64,000 bases of DNA from Cytophagales bacterium (GTDB taxonomy: Bacteria; Bacteroidota; Bacteroidia; Cytophagales; Spirosomataceae). Below the pieces are notes generated by a model. The model was not told where the DNA came from. It worked only from the letters and a program-made list of their open reading frames with translations, and made no database searches. The stretch spans positions 186,001-250,000 of the forward strand of contig JAAFJE010000003.1 in assembly GCA_013298025.1 (NCBI GenBank). Reading direction: 5' to 3'. Positions 49,617 through 61,164 of the stretch are shown here, in pieces (within the stretch, counting starts at the first letter, position 1; each line of letters opens with the position of its first letter). The translations under genes were made by a program, and so were the position numbers.

Positions 49617-50715
49617 ATTTTGACAAAACATCTACTAATTTATGATTAATATAATACACTTCTCTTCCAATTTTGAATGCCTGCAACCAACCAAATTCTA
49701 CTATTTTTTTTAAATATTGAGAAGCAGCTACTCTTTTGGCAATGCCACGCTCTTCTAACACAGCAATTTTGATATAAGGATAACTAAATAGCAAATCGTT
49801 TAATTCTCGGGTAAAGCCACCAGCCATTTTGTCTTTAAGTTCTGATTCGGCTTGAGCTTTCAGTTCAAGTATTTTTTTAATTTTGGTAAGCGTAGTCGCA
49901 GAGGTTTCAGCTATACCATTTACTACATATAGCACCCAATCATGCCAGTTTTCATCTTCAGTTACTTCTCTTAGCAGGCGGTAGTAGTCATTTTTATTTT
50001 CGATGATATACTTACTCAAATATAGTACTGGCAAGCCCATGAGGTTTTGGTTGATGAGGTACAAAATATTTAAAATACGGCCTGTGCGTCCATTGCCATC
50101 AGAGAAAGGATGAATGGCTTCAAATTGATAGTGAATGAGAGCCATTTTAACTAATGGGTCTAAATCGCTCAATTCATCATCATTCATGAAATTCTCTAAG
50201 GCTTGAAGTTTCTTTCTTATTACCTCTTCTCCTTCTGGTGGGGTATAGACGATTAATCCGTTAATGGGATTAGAAAGTTTTGTACCGGAATTTCTTCTGA
50301 TACCTTCTTGCGTATTGCGTAATTTTTGCATGATGCCCACCAAAAGATTAGTGGTAATAAACCCTTTTGTACTTAGCTCGTCTAAGGCCCAATACATTGC
50401 TTGGCGGTATTGTAAAACTTCTTTAGCCGCTTGATTTTTAATGTTTTCGCCCATGAGTGTAGCTTTGTATAGCTCATCTTGTGTAGTAACTATATTTTCA
50501 ATGGCATTAGACTCCTTACTTTCCTGCAATACAATTGTATTCAGCAATAATTCGGGGTTAGGTAAAGTTTGACAAAAACCTTTTAGTTCTGCCAATAATT
50601 TGTTTGCCTTGATAGCTGCTTTAAAAATATCGGCAGTTTCCAGATTTGCTTTAGGGGGCAAATCTGGTAAATTGTTGAAGGGAGAATTTTTATCAATCTT
50701 ACTATTTTTCATCAT
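49615..50715 (-). CDS. Fic family AMP-transferase with self-inhibitory helix and C-terminal winged helix
   Basis: The protein has 366 residues. The Fic_N region carries the inhibitory motif S69-N-A-I-E73-N (class II arrangement). The Fic core motif HPFSDGNGRTGR starts at H202. The flap region GLIVYTPPEGEE precedes it. After about residue 290 the chain forms a winged-helix-like segment (IAKRVAASQYLKKIVEFGWL) that may bind DNA or target proteins. Fic enzymes usually transfer AMP to Tyr/Ser/Thr hydroxyls, and Glu73 would keep this one off. No antitoxin gene is adjacent, consistent with the built-in inhibitor. A second ATG follows the first directly. Confidence 0.92.
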   Translation of the reverse strand: MMKNSKIDKNSPFNNLPDLPPKANLETADIFKAAIKANKLLAELKGFCQTLPNPELLLNTIVLQESKESNAIENIVTTQDELYKATLMGENIKNQAAKEVLQYRQAMYWALDELSTKGFITTNLLVGIMQKLRNTQEGIRRNSGTKLSNPINGLIVYTPPEGEEVIRKKLQALENFMNDDELSDLDPLVKMALIHYQFEAIHPFSDGNGRTGRILNILYLINQNLMGLPVLYLSKYIIENKNDYYRLLREVTEDENWHDWVLYVVNGIAETSATTLTKIKKILELKAQAESELKDKMAGGFTRELNDLLFSYPYIKIAVLEERGIAKRVAASQYLKKIVEFGWLQAFKIGREVYYINHKLVDVLSK

Positions 50716-50884
50716 TTCTCATGACTTTATCAATGCTGCCAATTGCGTTTTATCGATACGTTTTTGTGCATACATATCTTTTCCTCAATATTCATTTTTG
50801 GCGAAGGCTACCAAAAAGACTGCTAAGGTTTGTAACGTAGTCTTTCTGATAGCCTTCTAAAATCTTTCCACTGATGAAAGTGCC

Positions 50885-51763
50885 TTATATTTTCATCATG
50901 GCAAGGTTGTAAATTTCGTACCAATCTTCGTGCGAAAGGGTAATTTCTGTTGCACTGGCGGCATTGCGGATACGCTCTTCCGACAGCGAGCCGATGATAG
51001 GCAATGTACCCAATTGCAACAGCCATGCTACGGCTATTTGCTCGATGTTGGCATCGTAATGCTCCCCGATTTCGGCTAATTTAGCACGCAAAAGTTCCGA
51101 TTTGGGGTCGGTGCCCGTTAGGATGCGTCCGCCTGCCAAAGGCGCCCACGCCAAAGGTTTGCTGAATCGTTGCTTGATAAAATCGAGGCGACCGTCTTCT
51201 ATGGCTGTGGTATTGAGCAAGTTTAGTTCTATATGGTTGGTAACGATGGGTTTACGCAAATGTGAGTCTAATAACTGGTGTTGGAAAACCGAAAAGTTAC
51301 TTACGCCTACGTGCTTTATTTTACCAATATTGACCAATTCCCGCAGGGTTTGAGCCGTTTCTTCTGGATTGCTAATCATGTCCACTTGATTCAACAAGAA
51401 AATATCTAAGTAGTCTGTCTGCAAACGCTTCAAGGAGTTGTCCACGCTTTCTACGATGTATTTTTCTGAATTGTCGTAATAACTAAAGCCTTTGGCCGAT
51501 TTACGAATGCCACATTTGCTAAACAAGACAATTTCTTCTCGCTTGATACTCTTTTGCTTGATGACTTGTCCGAAATACGACTCTATGCTATAATCTCCGT
51601 AAATGTCGGCGTGGTCGAAGGTATTTATGCCTAACTCTAAACAAAGATTGACGATTCCCTCCATTGTTTTGAGTGTTTCAGCACCTTTGTTTTCCCAACG
51701 CCAAAAACCATATACCGCTTCTGAAACCTTTGGGCCAGAGTCACTTAAATAAACTTTTTTCAT
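50885..51763 (-). CDS. aldo/keto reductase (YdhF-like) with Asn at the catalytic His position
   Basis: The protein has 292 residues from the ATG at 51763; a TTG at 51775 is in frame. The (beta/alpha)8 fold is clear: NTFDHADIYGDYSIE with catalytic D50 and Y55, K83 in VLFSKCGIR, VGVSNFSVFQ and LAWAPLAGGRILTG. The fourth tetrad member, His in the usual LLHRPD motif, is Asn here (N125 in FLLNQVD). It should bind NADPH, but carbonyl reduction may be slow or altered. A role in general carbonyl reduction is assumed from the family only. It lies between fic and the nuclease gene, all on the minus strand, with gaps over 50 bases. Confidence 0.88.
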   Translation of the reverse strand: MKKVYLSDSGPKVSEAVYGFWRWENKGAETLKTMEGIVNLCLELGINTFDHADIYGDYSIESYFGQVIKQKSIKREEIVLFSKCGIRKSAKGFSYYDNSEKYIVESVDNSLKRLQTDYLDIFLLNQVDMISNPEETAQTLRELVNIGKIKHVGVSNFSVFQHQLLDSHLRKPIVTNHIELNLLNTTAIEDGRLDFIKQRFSKPLAWAPLAGGRILTGTDPKSELLRAKLAEIGEHYDANIEQIAVAWLLQLGTLPIIGSLSEERIRNAASATEITLSHEDWYEIYNLAMMKI

Positions 51764-51817
51764 GTATTTTATCAAAATTAATGTTGTAAACTGCTTTTGT
51801 TTTTCCTCTGTATGCTC

Positions 51818-52690
51818 TTACTGAAACCATTTTTCTGGTGCTACTTCGGCTTCGATTTGCTCTTCTACGCTATCGGGAAGTTTCGGGAAAAAGTCGATAC
51901 CTGTTGTTTTCTCAATTTTATCAATGCTCACCACAAACGATTCTTTGGGTTGTTCCGAGCCTTGGTTGGGCATCAAGAACGCTATTGCTTGTTTTTTGCG
52001 TGGGTCATACACAATTTTATAATAGTATTTTGGCACAGCAACTTTGTTCTTTTTACCGATAAAAGACAGGTTTTTGGTCAAGACTGGGCCCGTCAGGATA
52101 ACTAAATCGCCTTTGACTTTCGCCCATTTTCTGATTTGGTCTTCGGTTTCTTTCCAAATACCTCGGTTGAAATCGGGTTCTTGCGGACTCATATTCGACA
52201 TATAAAAGGTTTCGTCGCTGAGGGCTTTGTCGTATTTAAAATCACCTGCCGGACACAAATGCCCACGGTCATAGCCTGTGCGAGCATAGTCTTGTGTAAC
52301 AGCCGAGCCTGTGCTTACCAATGGGTCTTCTACAAATTGGTTTGAGCGTTCTTCGCTGCCAGCATCGGCTTCTTTTTTCAACAAATGCAATACCCAAGAA
52401 GGTTGTTCGTAGGCTTCTTGATAGCTCAAAATAATGGCGGTGTGTCGCACAATTTCATCATCGTTTTTGCCTACAGGCAAGTATTTTTCTAGTTCTTTGA
52501 AACTTAACGATTTAGAAGCACTATAGGTCGTTTCTTCGGCAGAAGCTTTGGTTTTCGACTTGGTGCTTTTTTCAGCTTTTGTTTCAGTTTCTTTGGCGGT
52601 ACTGTCGGTTGCCTTCGATTTTCCCCAATAATACAGCAGAGAACCCAATAAGAGCAAGAAGGTCAAAAACTTAGATTTTGTTAGTTTCAT
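51818..52690 (-). CDS. NucA-type DNA/RNA non-specific endonuclease, exported or membrane-anchored
   Basis: The protein has 290 residues. An N-terminal hydrophobic helix (about 8-23) is followed by a long Lys/Thr/Glu linker (24-60). The nuclease domain carries the beta-beta-alpha-metal motif: DRGHLCPAGD with catalytic H144, then YMSNMSPQEPDFNRGIWKET with metal-binding N175. It cleaves DNA and RNA without sequence preference using Mg2+ or Mn2+, probably in the periplasm or outside, for nutrient scavenging. A NuiA-like inhibitor gene lies 3.4 kb away. Confidence 0.92.
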   Translation of the reverse strand: MKLTKSKFLTFLLLLGSLLYYWGKSKATDSTAKETETKAEKSTKSKTKASAEETTYSASKSLSFKELEKYLPVGKNDDEIVRHTAIILSYQEAYEQPSWVLHLLKKEADAGSEERSNQFVEDPLVSTGSAVTQDYARTGYDRGHLCPAGDFKYDKALSDETFYMSNMSPQEPDFNRGIWKETEDQIRKWAKVKGDLVILTGPVLTKNLSFIGKKNKVAVPKYYYKIVYDPRKKQAIAFLMPNQGSEQPKESFVVSIDKIEKTTGIDFFPKLPDSVEEQIEAEVAPEKWFQ

Positions 52691-52790
52691 CGGTAAATTT
52701 TATTTGGAATATAAACAATGTGAAAAATCTCTTTGCGACTGCAATTTTACTAATTTCGTTGGAAATATCGTAATTCAAGTACAATTAAGC

Positions 52791-54008
52791 ATGAATCAAC
52801 AACAAATTGTTGTCATTGGGGGCGGTGCTGCTGGTTTTTTTAGTGCCATTCAAGCGGCTAGTGCCTATCCGAAAGCACAGGTAATCATTTTAGAAAAAAA
52901 TAGAACTGTTCTAAACAAAGTCCGCATTTCGGGCGGTGGTCGTTGCAACGTAACGCACGCTTGTTTCGACGATAAAAAACTGGCAAAATTTTATCCAAGA
53001 GGAGGCAGTTTTTTAAAACCTTTGTTCAAGCGGTTCAATCCACAAGCAACAATCGCTTGGTTTGAAGCCCGAGGCGTTTTACTTAAAACCGAAGCCGATG
53101 GCAGGATGTTTCCTACCACCGACGATGCCGAAACGATTGCTTCGTGCCTCGAAAACGAAAGCATCAAAAGGGGCGTTCGGGTACAAATGTCTGCTGGCGT
53201 ACAAACCATCGTTCCGCAAAATCCGGGCTTTTTACTCCAACTGCTCGATGGCAGTACGCTTTTGGCGACCCACGTGATTGTCACCACAGGCGGTAATCCT
53301 TCGGCACAAGGCTACAACTGGCTGGCGGTCTTGGGGCATCCGATTGTGCCGCCCGTGCCTTCGTTGTTTACGTTCAATACGCCCGAAGGACATTTCAAAG
53401 ACTTGGCGGGCATCAGTGTGCCACAAGCCCAAGTACGTATGGCTGGCAAAAAACTCAAGCAAAGCGGTGCTTTGTTGCTAACGCACTGGGGATTTTCGGG
53501 CCCGGCAGTGTTGAAACTATCGGCTTGGGGGGCAAGAGAACTCGCCGAGGTGCATTACGAATGTACGCTTTTAATTAATTGGAACGAAGACAATACCGAA
53601 AATTCGGTGAAAGAACAATTTGACCTAGCCAAAAAAATTCATCCTAAAAGACAAATTCAGTCGCACGCTTTGTTTGGCATACCCACTCGTTTGTGGAAAC
53701 GCCTGTGCGAGTTGTCAGAAATTGCAGAAAATTGTCGATGGATAGATGTTTCGATGAAACAATACCATAAATTAGTAGAAAACCTCCTCAATTGTCCGCA
53801 ACACGTAAAAGGCAAAACCACTTTCAAAGAAGAGTTTGTCACCTGTGGCGGTGTCGATTTGGCAAGTATCAACCCCGAAACCTTGGAGAGCAAGCACGTG
53901 AAAGGCTTGTATTTTGCAGGTGAAGTGCTTGATATTGACGCCCTTACAGGAGGATTCAACTTTCAAGCAGCTTGGACAACGGGCTATATTGCAGGTTCAC
54001 TTCAATAA
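52791..54008 (+). CDS. BaiN/HI0933-family FAD-dependent oxidoreductase
   Basis: The protein has 405 residues from the ATG at 52791; the frame is open 29 codons upstream, but the Rossmann motif [17 protein letters not shown] begins five residues after this ATG. The family motif [13 protein letters not shown] is present, as are [12 protein letters not shown] and a C-terminal [23 protein letters not shown] site. This YhiN/BaiN group is widespread; some members reduce bile-acid double bonds, but most have no known substrate. It is divergent from the nuclease gene and is followed 32 bases later by the purine phosphorylase gene. Confidence 0.9.
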   Translation: MNQQQIVVIGGGAAGFFSAIQAASAYPKAQVIILEKNRTVLNKVRISGGGRCNVTHACFDDKKLAKFYPRGGSFLKPLFKRFNPQATIAWFEARGVLLKTEADGRMFPTTDDAETIASCLENESIKRGVRVQMSAGVQTIVPQNPGFLLQLLDGSTLLATHVIVTTGGNPSAQGYNWLAVLGHPIVPPVPSLFTFNTPEGHFKDLAGISVPQAQVRMAGKKLKQSGALLLTHWGFSGPAVLKLSAWGARELAEVHYECTLLINWNEDNTENSVKEQFDLAKKIHPKRQIQSHALFGIPTRLWKRLCELSEIAENCRWIDVSMKQYHKLVENLLNCPQHVKGKTTFKEEFVTCGGVDLASINPETLESKHVKGLYFAGEVLDIDALTGGFNFQAAWTTGYIAGSLQ

Positions 54009-54040
54009 CATATTTTTCAACAGCTTATTTTTTACGGGTT

Positions 54041-54862
54041 ATGCTAACACATAAAATTGCAGAAGCAACAACTTTTATTCAAGAACATAGCGGCAGTTTT
54101 TGTCCTACGGTAGGCATCATTCTTGGTACAGGTTTGGGGGCTTTGGTCGATGAAATCGACATTGCACAAGTCATTCCTTACGAAGCCATTCCGCATTTTG
54201 CTACCTCTACCGTCGAGTTTCACAAAGGAAAACTCATTTTGGGTACACTTTCAGGACAAAAAGTGGTGTGTATGCAAGGGCGTTTTCATTATTACGAAGG
54301 CTACACCATGCAACAAGTGACATTTCCGGTGCGTGTAATGAAAGCATTGGGCGTTGAAACCTTGTTTGTTTCCAACGCTGCTGGAGGTCTAAATCCTCAG
54401 TTTAAGGTAAGCGACCTGATGATTATAGAAGACCATATCAGTCTTTTTATGACCGAAAATCCGCTTACGGGTACGCATGAACCATCGTTGGGCGACCGTT
54501 TTCCAGATATGTGCGACCCCTACAACCTCGAACTCATCGGCAAGGCACAAGCCACGGCACGCCAATTGGGCATTGCCGTACAAAAAGGCGTGTATGTACA
54601 CGTGCCTGGTCCACAGTTGGAAACCCGTGCCGAATACCGCATTTTACGTCAATTGGGTGCCGATGCCGTTGGGATGTCCACTGTTCCCGAAATTATGGTA
54701 GCACATCAAATGGGCATTCAATGTTTTGGGCTTTCGGTAATTACCGATATGGGTATTCCTGAGATTTTGGAAAAAGCCAGTTTAGAAAAAATCATCGCAG
54801 CCGCCACCAAAGCCGAGCCTGCCATGACAGCCCTCATCAAAGCCTTGGTGGGTAATTTATAA
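54041..54862 (+). CDS. purine nucleoside phosphorylase
   Basis: The protein has 273 residues from the ATG at 54041; the longer frame from 53972 overlaps the previous gene. Trimeric PNP signatures are present: [15 protein letters not shown] (phosphate loop), [40 protein letters not shown] and [20 protein letters not shown]. It splits purine nucleosides with phosphate into base and ribose-1-phosphate in salvage. It probably shares a transcript with the flavoprotein gene upstream. A short imperfect ACAAGGT/ACCTTGT stem at 54994-55020 could be its terminator. Confidence 0.93.
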   Translation: MLTHKIAEATTFIQEHSGSFCPTVGIILGTGLGALVDEIDIAQVIPYEAIPHFATSTVEFHKGKLILGTLSGQKVVCMQGRFHYYEGYTMQQVTFPVRVMKALGVETLFVSNAAGGLNPQFKVSDLMIIEDHISLFMTENPLTGTHEPSLGDRFPDMCDPYNLELIGKAQATARQLGIAVQKGVYVHVPGPQLETRAEYRILRQLGADAVGMSTVPEIMVAHQMGIQCFGLSVITDMGIPEILEKASLEKIIAAATKAEPAMTALIKALVGNL

Positions 54863-55386
54863 AATGGAGAAGAGGTATTTGATTTTGGAAGTGTAAAATG
54901 CTTTTTAGCCTCATTTTATAAATAAAATTTCTTGGCATAATGTTAAAAAAAGCTTAAATCCTTCATCAAATATCTCGTTTCTCTCATCATTGGACAAGGT
55001 CTTTTCGTAAAAAACCTTGTAAATTCTTGGTTTAATGCTTATTTTTGTCTAAAATATCGTCTCTTTAAAAATATTTAACAATCAAAACATCTCAAAGCTT
55101 AGGCTTTTCTAAACGCTATCGCATAATACCGCAGGCAACAAACGGCCTGTATCCTATTGCCAACCAATTGATTACTAGCCCGATTGTAAAAAATATACAT
55201 TAAATGTTTGTGTAAATTTAGACAGTCATGCAACATAATTGCTGATAATCAATAGCTTAAAATCCATTATTCAACACATACTTATACCTAACTAGTTTAT
55301 TTGAAATGAATCCTTACAACTGATATGTTCAATAGCTTTACTATTGGTTTTGCTGTATTGTCACATATTCCGAGCGTACATTATTT
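54863..55386. other. 524-base intergenic region
   Basis: This gap lies between the purine phosphorylase and the hybrid kinase gene. It holds the weak stem at 54994-55020 and otherwise AT-rich sequence with no open frame of note. No repeat family of this window is present. The kinase promoter should lie near 55200-55380, but I see no convincing -7/-33 pair. Confidence 0.5.
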
Positions 55387-58300
55387 ATGAAAACCACTAC
55401 ATATTCATTATTTATATTATTGGCTTTTTGTACAGTTTTTCTTGGTATTGCACAAGAAAATCCAACCAATTTTGTACGAATAAGCACCGAACAAGGACTT
55501 TCACAAAACTTTGTAGGAGCTATTTTACAAGATACACGGGGCTTTATGTGGTTTGGTACGCAAGAAGGACTCAACCAATACGATGGCCGCACGTTTGTGA
55601 GCTATAAGCACAGCCTGAGCGATACCAATAGTATTGTAGGAAATTATGTACTTGACATTGTAGAAGATGCAACGAAAAACCTTTGGATAGCTACTACCAA
55701 AGGTTGTGATATTTTTAATCCTCGATTGAATCATTTTGAGCATATTCGGTTGCACAAAAAAAATCTTAGCATAAAAGACATCCTCATCGACCGCCACAAG
55801 CGTGTATGGCTAGGCACAGCCGAAGGTTTGTATTGTTTCGACCCTCACACCAAGCAAAGTACGCATTGGCAAGCCAAACCCAACCAAGCGAACAGCCTTA
55901 GCGATAATTCGGTACTGAGCCTTGCCGAAGATAAGCAAGGTAATATCTGGATTGGTACAAGCAAAGGACTCAACTGCTACAACCCTGCACGCAAGCTTTT
56001 TAAGCAATATTATACCCAAACCAATGGGCTATCGAACGACTGGATTAGGGCTTTGTTATGCGACAGCCAAGGTAAAATATGGATTGCCACCAAAACCAAG
56101 GGCGTAAACGTATTCGACCCACATACCCAACGCTTTCGGGTATTTTTACATGACCCTTACAACCCTCGCTCTTTGTCGCACAACGACATCCTGAGCCTCG
56201 CCGAAGACAAGCAAGGCAAGATTTGGGTTGGCACAGAAAACGGAGGCGTAAGCGTATTTGACCCTCTCACAGGCGATTTTACCCGATATGTTTCAAACGA
56301 TAACGACCCCAATAGCCTAAGTAGCAATTCGATTTACCGCATTTATCAAGACGTTGCAGGCAATATTTGGATTGGTACCTGGGCAAGCGGTGTAAGTTTT
56401 TTATCCCCTTACAACGGCTTCTTTCGTAATTTTCAGAAAAAAATCGGCGAAAATAGCCTGAGTAGCAACCTTATTTTGTCCATCGAAGGCGATAGCAATG
56501 ATAACCTGTGGATTGGCACAGACGGTGGCGGACTCAACTATTTTGATACCCATCGCTACACCTTTCGGCACTATAGCCATTTGCCCAATTCCCAGCAGAG
56601 CATCGCTGGTAATCATATCATGGCTGTTAAACGCTTGTCGGAACAAGTGCTTGCTCTTGGCTATCATAGAGAAGGGCTAGACCTTTGGCAAACCGCCACC
56701 TCATCGTTTAGGCATTTCAAACCAGACCCTAGCAATCCGACCAAGCTCAACTGGGAATGCGTCGGCGATATTTTACCTGAAACCAATGGCAATTTATGGC
56801 TCGCCACTTGGAACGGTGGACTCAACTATTTCGATGCCACTACGCAATCGTTTAGCCATTATACCTATCAAAAAAATGTATCAAACAGTGTAAGCCATAA
56901 TAAAATTAATCAGGTATTCAGCGATGCCAACCAACAATTATGGATTGCCACAGACGACGGATTGAACTTATTTTTGGGTAAAAACAAAGGTTTCAAGCAC
57001 TTTTATCACCACGACAACGATGCTTCTAGCCTTTCGAGCAGTGTTATTACTGTAATCAAAGAAGCAGACAAAAATCACCTTTGGGTGGGTACAGAGGCAG
57101 GGTTGAATTTATTTGATAAAAAAACGGGCAAATGTATCCGCTTTACCGAAGAAAATGGCTTGCCTAATAATTTTATTTCTGGGATTCAACTCGACAAACA
57201 CCGCAATATATGGGTAAGTACCAATAGAGGAATTGCTAAAATCAATTGGGCAACCAAACAAGTAGTGGTTTATACGACACAAGATGGCTTGTCCTCAAAC
57301 GAGTTTAAAGAACGAGCCAATTACCAAACTCGTGACGGTCGATTTGTGTTTGGTGGCAGCAAAGGCTTTACCATTTTTCATCCAGATAGCATTAAGCAAA
57401 ATACTTATATTGCCCCCATTTATTTTACCAAACTGACGATTTTTGATAAAGAAGAAAAGACAGGCTGGGGCAATAGCCAGTTTCCTGTGCATATCAATAC
57501 AACCGAGCAACTTACCCTTTCGTACAACCAATCGGTATTTACCATAGAGTTTGCGGCACTCAATTATGTATTACCTTCCAAAAATAGGTATCAGTACAAA
57601 CTCGAAGGCTTCAACGATAACTGGACAAGCCCAAGCCCCCAACCCAGTGCTACTTACACCAATCTCAGTCCTGGAAAATACATCTTTAAAGTAAGAGCCG
57701 CCAACAACGACGGCGTGTGGAATCCGCAAGAAAAGAGCCTTGTGATTACCATTTTGCCTCCCTTCTGGATGACTTGGTGGTTTAGAGCATTGATTCTGTG
57801 CTCGTTTCTAGGCTTTATTTGGCTTTTTTATCGGGTATCATTGGTCAAAGTGCAGAAAGCAACACTCGAAAAAGAAGTAAGTATTCGCACGGCACAACTG
57901 CTCAAAGCAAGCCAAGAAGCCGAACAAGCCAACAAAGCCAAAAGCATCTTTTTGGCTACGATGAGCCACGAAATACGCACGCCAATGAATGGCGTGATTG
58001 GCATGACCTCGCTCTTGGAAGAAACGGCACTAACCGACGAGCAACGCCAATATGCTAGTACGATTAAGCAATGCGGACAGGATTTATTGACAGTCATCAA
58101 CGATATTCTTGATTTTTCTAAAATAGAATCAGGGAAAATGGATATTGTTGCCGAAAAGTTTAACTTGCGGTATTGTTTAGAAAAAATACTGGATGTATTT
58201 GCCTTGCAAGCCTCGCAAAGTGGCATAGAAATCATGTATGCTATGCACCCAAATGTACCCAACGAGATTATTGCTGACGAGCAACGCATTCGGCAAATTT

Positions 58301-59466
58301 TACTCAATTTGGTTAGCAATGCTATCAAGTTTACCGCACAAGGCGAAGTGTCTATCAAAGTTCGAGTAATCCAGCAAGCCAATCATCAACTTACGCTTAA
58401 ATTTAAAGTGACAGATACGGGTATTGGTATTCCAGCCGACAAGCTCGAACGCCTTTTTAAACCCTTTTCGCAGGTCGATTCTTCTACCACCAGACGATAC
58501 GGCGGCACAGGCTTAGGGCTAGTTATCTGCGAAAAATTGGTCAAGCTGATGGGCGGGCATATCAGTGTAATGCGTAACGAAACCGTTGGAACAAGTTTTA
58601 CTTTTACCATTCAGGCGACATTGCCCGAAAATGCCTTGTACATGATTGGTACAAACCCATGCTTGTCTAACAAAACCATTGTAATAATAGACGACAATGC
58701 TTCTTTTGCCCAAATCGTACAAAAAGGCTTAGAAGCCCAAGGTAGTACCGTAATCGTTTGCCATTCGCTTGCTTCTTTTAACAATTATTTCAAGCAAGAC
58801 ACCAGCATCGACCTCCTTATTGCCGATACTACGCTTGGAGCGTTGTCGCCAGCAAGCCTTGTGGCAAGCCTCAAACAACAAGTAGGTAACGTACCAATCT
58901 TGGCACTTTGCTCGCTACAAACCAGTCTTACAAATATGCTTGACACACAAGCGGGCATTTTTGCCTTGCATAAGCCTTTGAAATTCGAGCAATTTCACCA
59001 AACCATCGTTAGTATTTTTAATAATAGTGTAGATATGAAAGAAGAAACGGCACAAAAAAGTAATTCAAAATTCGACCCAGCATTAAGTCAAAAATATCCT
59101 TTACATATTTTAATCGCCGAAGACAACACGGTGAATCAGCGTTTGCTTGGTAAAATCCTCAACAAATTAGGGTATGATTATCAATTGGCCAACAACGGCC
59201 TCGAAGCGGTGACAATCGCCCAAAGTCAGCCTATCGACTTAATTCTGATGGATGCCCAAATGCCTGAAATGGACGGCATCGAAGCTTGCAAAACCATCAA
59301 AGCCACGGTATCGCCAGCCCCTTATGTGGCTATCGTCACGGCCAATTCGTTTATCGAAAGCCAAGAAGAATTTGCCGAAGCCAAAGCTGATAATTTCACC
59401 GCCAAGCCCTACCAGATTGAAGCTATTGTGCAACTGATAGAAAACTGCTACAAGCAAAAAGCCTAA
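55387..59466 (+). CDS. one-component-like hybrid sensor histidine kinase with two receiver domains
   Basis: The protein has 1359 residues. The signal peptide ends near residue 21 (LGIAQ). About 14 two-component-regulator-propeller repeats (e.g. [19 protein letters not shown]) form a double beta-propeller (about 30-700). A Y_Y_Y domain ([19 protein letters not shown]) follows, then a membrane helix (about 797-818). HisKA has H861 in [20 protein letters not shown], and HATPase_c carries the DTGIGIP and GGTGLGL boxes. Receiver 1 (about 1096-1212) has D1147 and HKPLKF; receiver 2 (about 1240-1355) has D1289 in [11 protein letters not shown]. Unlike many Bacteroidetes hybrid kinases it lacks an AraC DNA-binding domain, so it must pass phosphate to another protein. 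The ligand is unknown. Confidence 0.92.
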   Translation: MKTTTYSLFILLAFCTVFLGIAQENPTNFVRISTEQGLSQNFVGAILQDTRGFMWFGTQEGLNQYDGRTFVSYKHSLSDTNSIVGNYVLDIVEDATKNLWIATTKGCDIFNPRLNHFEHIRLHKKNLSIKDILIDRHKRVWLGTAEGLYCFDPHTKQSTHWQAKPNQANSLSDNSVLSLAEDKQGNIWIGTSKGLNCYNPARKLFKQYYTQTNGLSNDWIRALLCDSQGKIWIATKTKGVNVFDPHTQRFRVFLHDPYNPRSLSHNDILSLAEDKQGKIWVGTENGGVSVFDPLTGDFTRYVSNDNDPNSLSSNSIYRIYQDVAGNIWIGTWASGVSFLSPYNGFFRNFQKKIGENSLSSNLILSIEGDSNDNLWIGTDGGGLNYFDTHRYTFRHYSHLPNSQQSIAGNHIMAVKRLSEQVLALGYHREGLDLWQTATSSFRHFKPDPSNPTKLNWECVGDILPETNGNLWLATWNGGLNYFDATTQSFSHYTYQKNVSNSVSHNKINQVFSDANQQLWIATDDGLNLFLGKNKGFKHFYHHDNDASSLSSSVITVIKEADKNHLWVGTEAGLNLFDKKTGKCIRFTEENGLPNNFISGIQLDKHRNIWVSTNRGIAKINWATKQVVVYTTQDGLSSNEFKERANYQTRDGRFVFGGSKGFTIFHPDSIKQNTYIAPIYFTKLTIFDKEEKTGWGNSQFPVHINTTEQLTLSYNQSVFTIEFAALNYVLPSKNRYQYKLEGFNDNWTSPSPQPSATYTNLSPGKYIFKVRAANNDGVWNPQEKSLVITILPPFWMTWWFRALILCSFLGFIWLFYRVSLVKVQKATLEKEVSIRTAQLLKASQEAEQANKAKSIFLATMSHEIRTPMNGVIGMTSLLEETALTDEQRQYASTIKQCGQDLLTVINDILDFSKIESGKMDIVAEKFNLRYCLEKILDVFALQASQSGIEIMYAMHPNVPNEIIADEQRIRQILLNLVSNAIKFTAQGEVSIKVRVIQQANHQLTLKFKVTDTGIGIPADKLERLFKPFSQVDSSTTRRYGGTGLGLVICEKLVKLMGGHISVMRNETVGTSFTFTIQATLPENALYMIGTNPCLSNKTIVIIDDNASFAQIVQKGLEAQGSTVIVCHSLASFNNYFKQDTSIDLLIADTTLGALSPASLVASLKQQVGNVPILALCSLQTSLTNMLDTQAGIFALHKPLKFEQFHQTIVSIFNNSVDMKEETAQKSNSKFDPALSQKYPLHILIAEDNTVNQRLLGKILNKLGYDYQLANNGLEAVTIAQSQPIDLILMDAQMPEMDGIEACKTIKATVSPAPYVAIVTANSFIESQEEFAEAKADNFTAKPYQIEAIVQLIENCYKQKA

Positions 59467-59575
59467 TTGCATACGCCCAGCCATAGCTTGCCAAGCCTGT
59501 GTTCTTGCATGGGCTTGGTAAACGATGACTGTAAAGAAAAATCTGACATTCTGTCATACTTTTCATAAAAAAATG

Positions 59576-59583
59576 TAAATTTG
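59576..59583 (+). promoter_or_regulatory. candidate -7 box (TAnnTTTG) upstream of miaB
   Basis: TAAATTTG fits the Bacteroidetes -7 consensus TAnnTTTG exactly and lies 75 bases before the miaB ATG. No clear TTTG box is seen at the -33 distance, so the call is tentative. Confidence 0.35.
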
Positions 59584-59657
59584 TACCCTAAATACCGGGT
59601 AGTCACACAAATTTGCATCGCTTTTGCGTTACCTCCCTTTATAGCACTAACAAAATC

Positions 59658-61076
59658 ATGAGAAGTTTAGAAATATTAACCGACGAAGATAAAGAGGCGT
59701 TGGAAGTTGCTCGCATTTCGGTGGACGAAACGGGTAAAGAACATAAGCGAAAGTTATATATCGAAAGCTACGGCTGTCAAATGAATTTTTCGGATAGCGA
59801 AATTGTCACGTCTATTTTGCAAGAAAATGGCTATGCTACTACTTCGCAATACGACGAAGCTGATGTTATTTTATTGAATACCTGTGCTATTCGTGAAAAC
59901 GCCGAACAGAAAGTTCGGAATCGTTTGAAAAACTTTATTCCACTCAAAAAGAAAAAGCCAAATGTAGTGGTAGGTGTGTTGGGATGTATGGCTGAACGCT
60001 TGAAAACCAAGTTTTTAGAAGAAGAAAAAATTGTGGACGTAGTGGCTGGCCCTGATGCCTACCGTGATTTACCCAACCTTTTCAACGAAGTGGACGAAGG
60101 CCAAAAAGCCATCAATGTATTTTTGTCGAGAGATGAAACCTACGCCGATATTACGCCTGTACGCCTCAACTCGAATGGCGTAACTGCCTTTGTGAGTATC
60201 ATGCGTGGTTGCGACAATATGTGTTCGTTTTGTGTAGTGCCTTTCACGCGTGGCCGTGAACGCTCACGTGACCCTCATTCTATTGTGAAAGAATGCCGAG
60301 AATTATTGGCACAAGGCTACAGAGAAGTAACCTTGCTCGGCCAAAATGTCGATTCATACAAATGGGCTTCGGAAGATGAAAGCGAAAAAGTGAATTTTGC
60401 CCAATTACTCGAAAAAGTTGCCTTAATCGACCCTTTGTTGCGGATTCGTTTTTCTACTTCACATCCCAAAGATATTACCGACGAAGTGCTTTATACGATG
60501 AAAAAGTACGAAAACATTTGTAAATACATCCATTTGCCTGCCCAAAGCGGTAACTCACGGGTGTTGAAACTGATGAACCGTACCTACGACCGTGAATGGT
60601 ACATCAATCGCATTGATGCCATTCGGAGCATTTTGGGTGAAGGTTGTGGCATTTCGCACGACATGATTGCGGGTTTTTGTACCGAAACAGAAGAAGAACA
60701 CCAAGATACACTGTCATTGATGGAATACGTAAAATATGACTATGGCTATATGTTTGCCTACTCGGAACGACCCGGTACGCCCGCAGCCAAGAAATACGAA
60801 GACGATATTCCAGAAGAGGTGAAAAAACGTCGTTTGAACGAAATCATTGCCTTGCAACAAAAGCATTCGCTCGAACGCAACCAATGGGCTGTAGGAAGAG
60901 TGCATAAAGTACTGGTAGAAGGTACGTCAAAACGTTCCGAAGACTTTTTGCAAGGACGTAACGACCAAAATAAAGTGGTAGTTTTCCCGAAACTACACTT
61001 TACCAAAGGCGATTACGTAAACGTATTGGTAAAAGAATGTACCGCCGCTACCTTGATTGGAGAAGCGGTGATTTAA
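59658..61076 (+). CDS. miaB: tRNA-2-methylthio-N6-dimethylallyladenosine synthase MiaB
   Basis: The protein has 472 residues from the ATG at 59658; a TTG-started extension to 59613 is unlikely. The N-terminal UPF0004 domain holds the auxiliary-cluster cysteines ([13 protein letters not shown] with C40, [19 protein letters not shown]). The radical SAM motif is [25 protein letters not shown] domain lies at the C-terminus ([20 protein letters not shown]). It adds methylthio groups to i6A37 of tRNAs reading UNN codons. It is the first gene of the conserved miaB-to-secG block. Confidence 0.96.
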   Translation: MRSLEILTDEDKEALEVARISVDETGKEHKRKLYIESYGCQMNFSDSEIVTSILQENGYATTSQYDEADVILLNTCAIRENAEQKVRNRLKNFIPLKKKKPNVVVGVLGCMAERLKTKFLEEEKIVDVVAGPDAYRDLPNLFNEVDEGQKAINVFLSRDETYADITPVRLNSNGVTAFVSIMRGCDNMCSFCVVPFTRGRERSRDPHSIVKECRELLAQGYREVTLLGQNVDSYKWASEDESEKVNFAQLLEKVALIDPLLRIRFSTSHPKDITDEVLYTMKKYENICKYIHLPAQSGNSRVLKLMNRTYDREWYINRIDAIRSILGEGCGISHDMIAGFCTETEEEHQDTLSLMEYVKYDYGYMFAYSERPGTPAAKKYEDDIPEEVKKRRLNEIIALQQKHSLERNQWAVGRVHKVLVEGTSKRSEDFLQGRNDQNKVVVFPKLHFTKGDYVNVLVKECTAATLIGEAVI

Positions 61077-61087
61077 TTGATGAATGG

Positions 61088-61146
61088 GTGAGTTGTGAAT
61101 GAGTGAATTGTGCTATTTATTCACAACTCACTCATTCACAACTCAT
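61088..61146. terminator. 25-base near-perfect inverted repeat after miaB
   Basis: GTGAGTTGTGAATGAGTGAA plus TTGTG (61088-61112) is complementary to 61122-61146 except at one or two positions, with a nine-base loop. The units are the same GAGTGA/TCACTC type as at 14.2 and 38.7 kb. No T run follows, so it is a strong mRNA hairpin rather than a textbook terminator. Confidence 0.6.
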
Positions 61147-61164
61147 GTTATAGCATTTCTACTT

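Noticed and set aside
49615-50715. Fic gene as part of a toxin-antitoxin pair
   Set aside because: No small antitoxin gene is adjacent, and the inhibitory motif S69-NAI-E73-N is inside the protein itself, so it is a self-controlled class II Fic.
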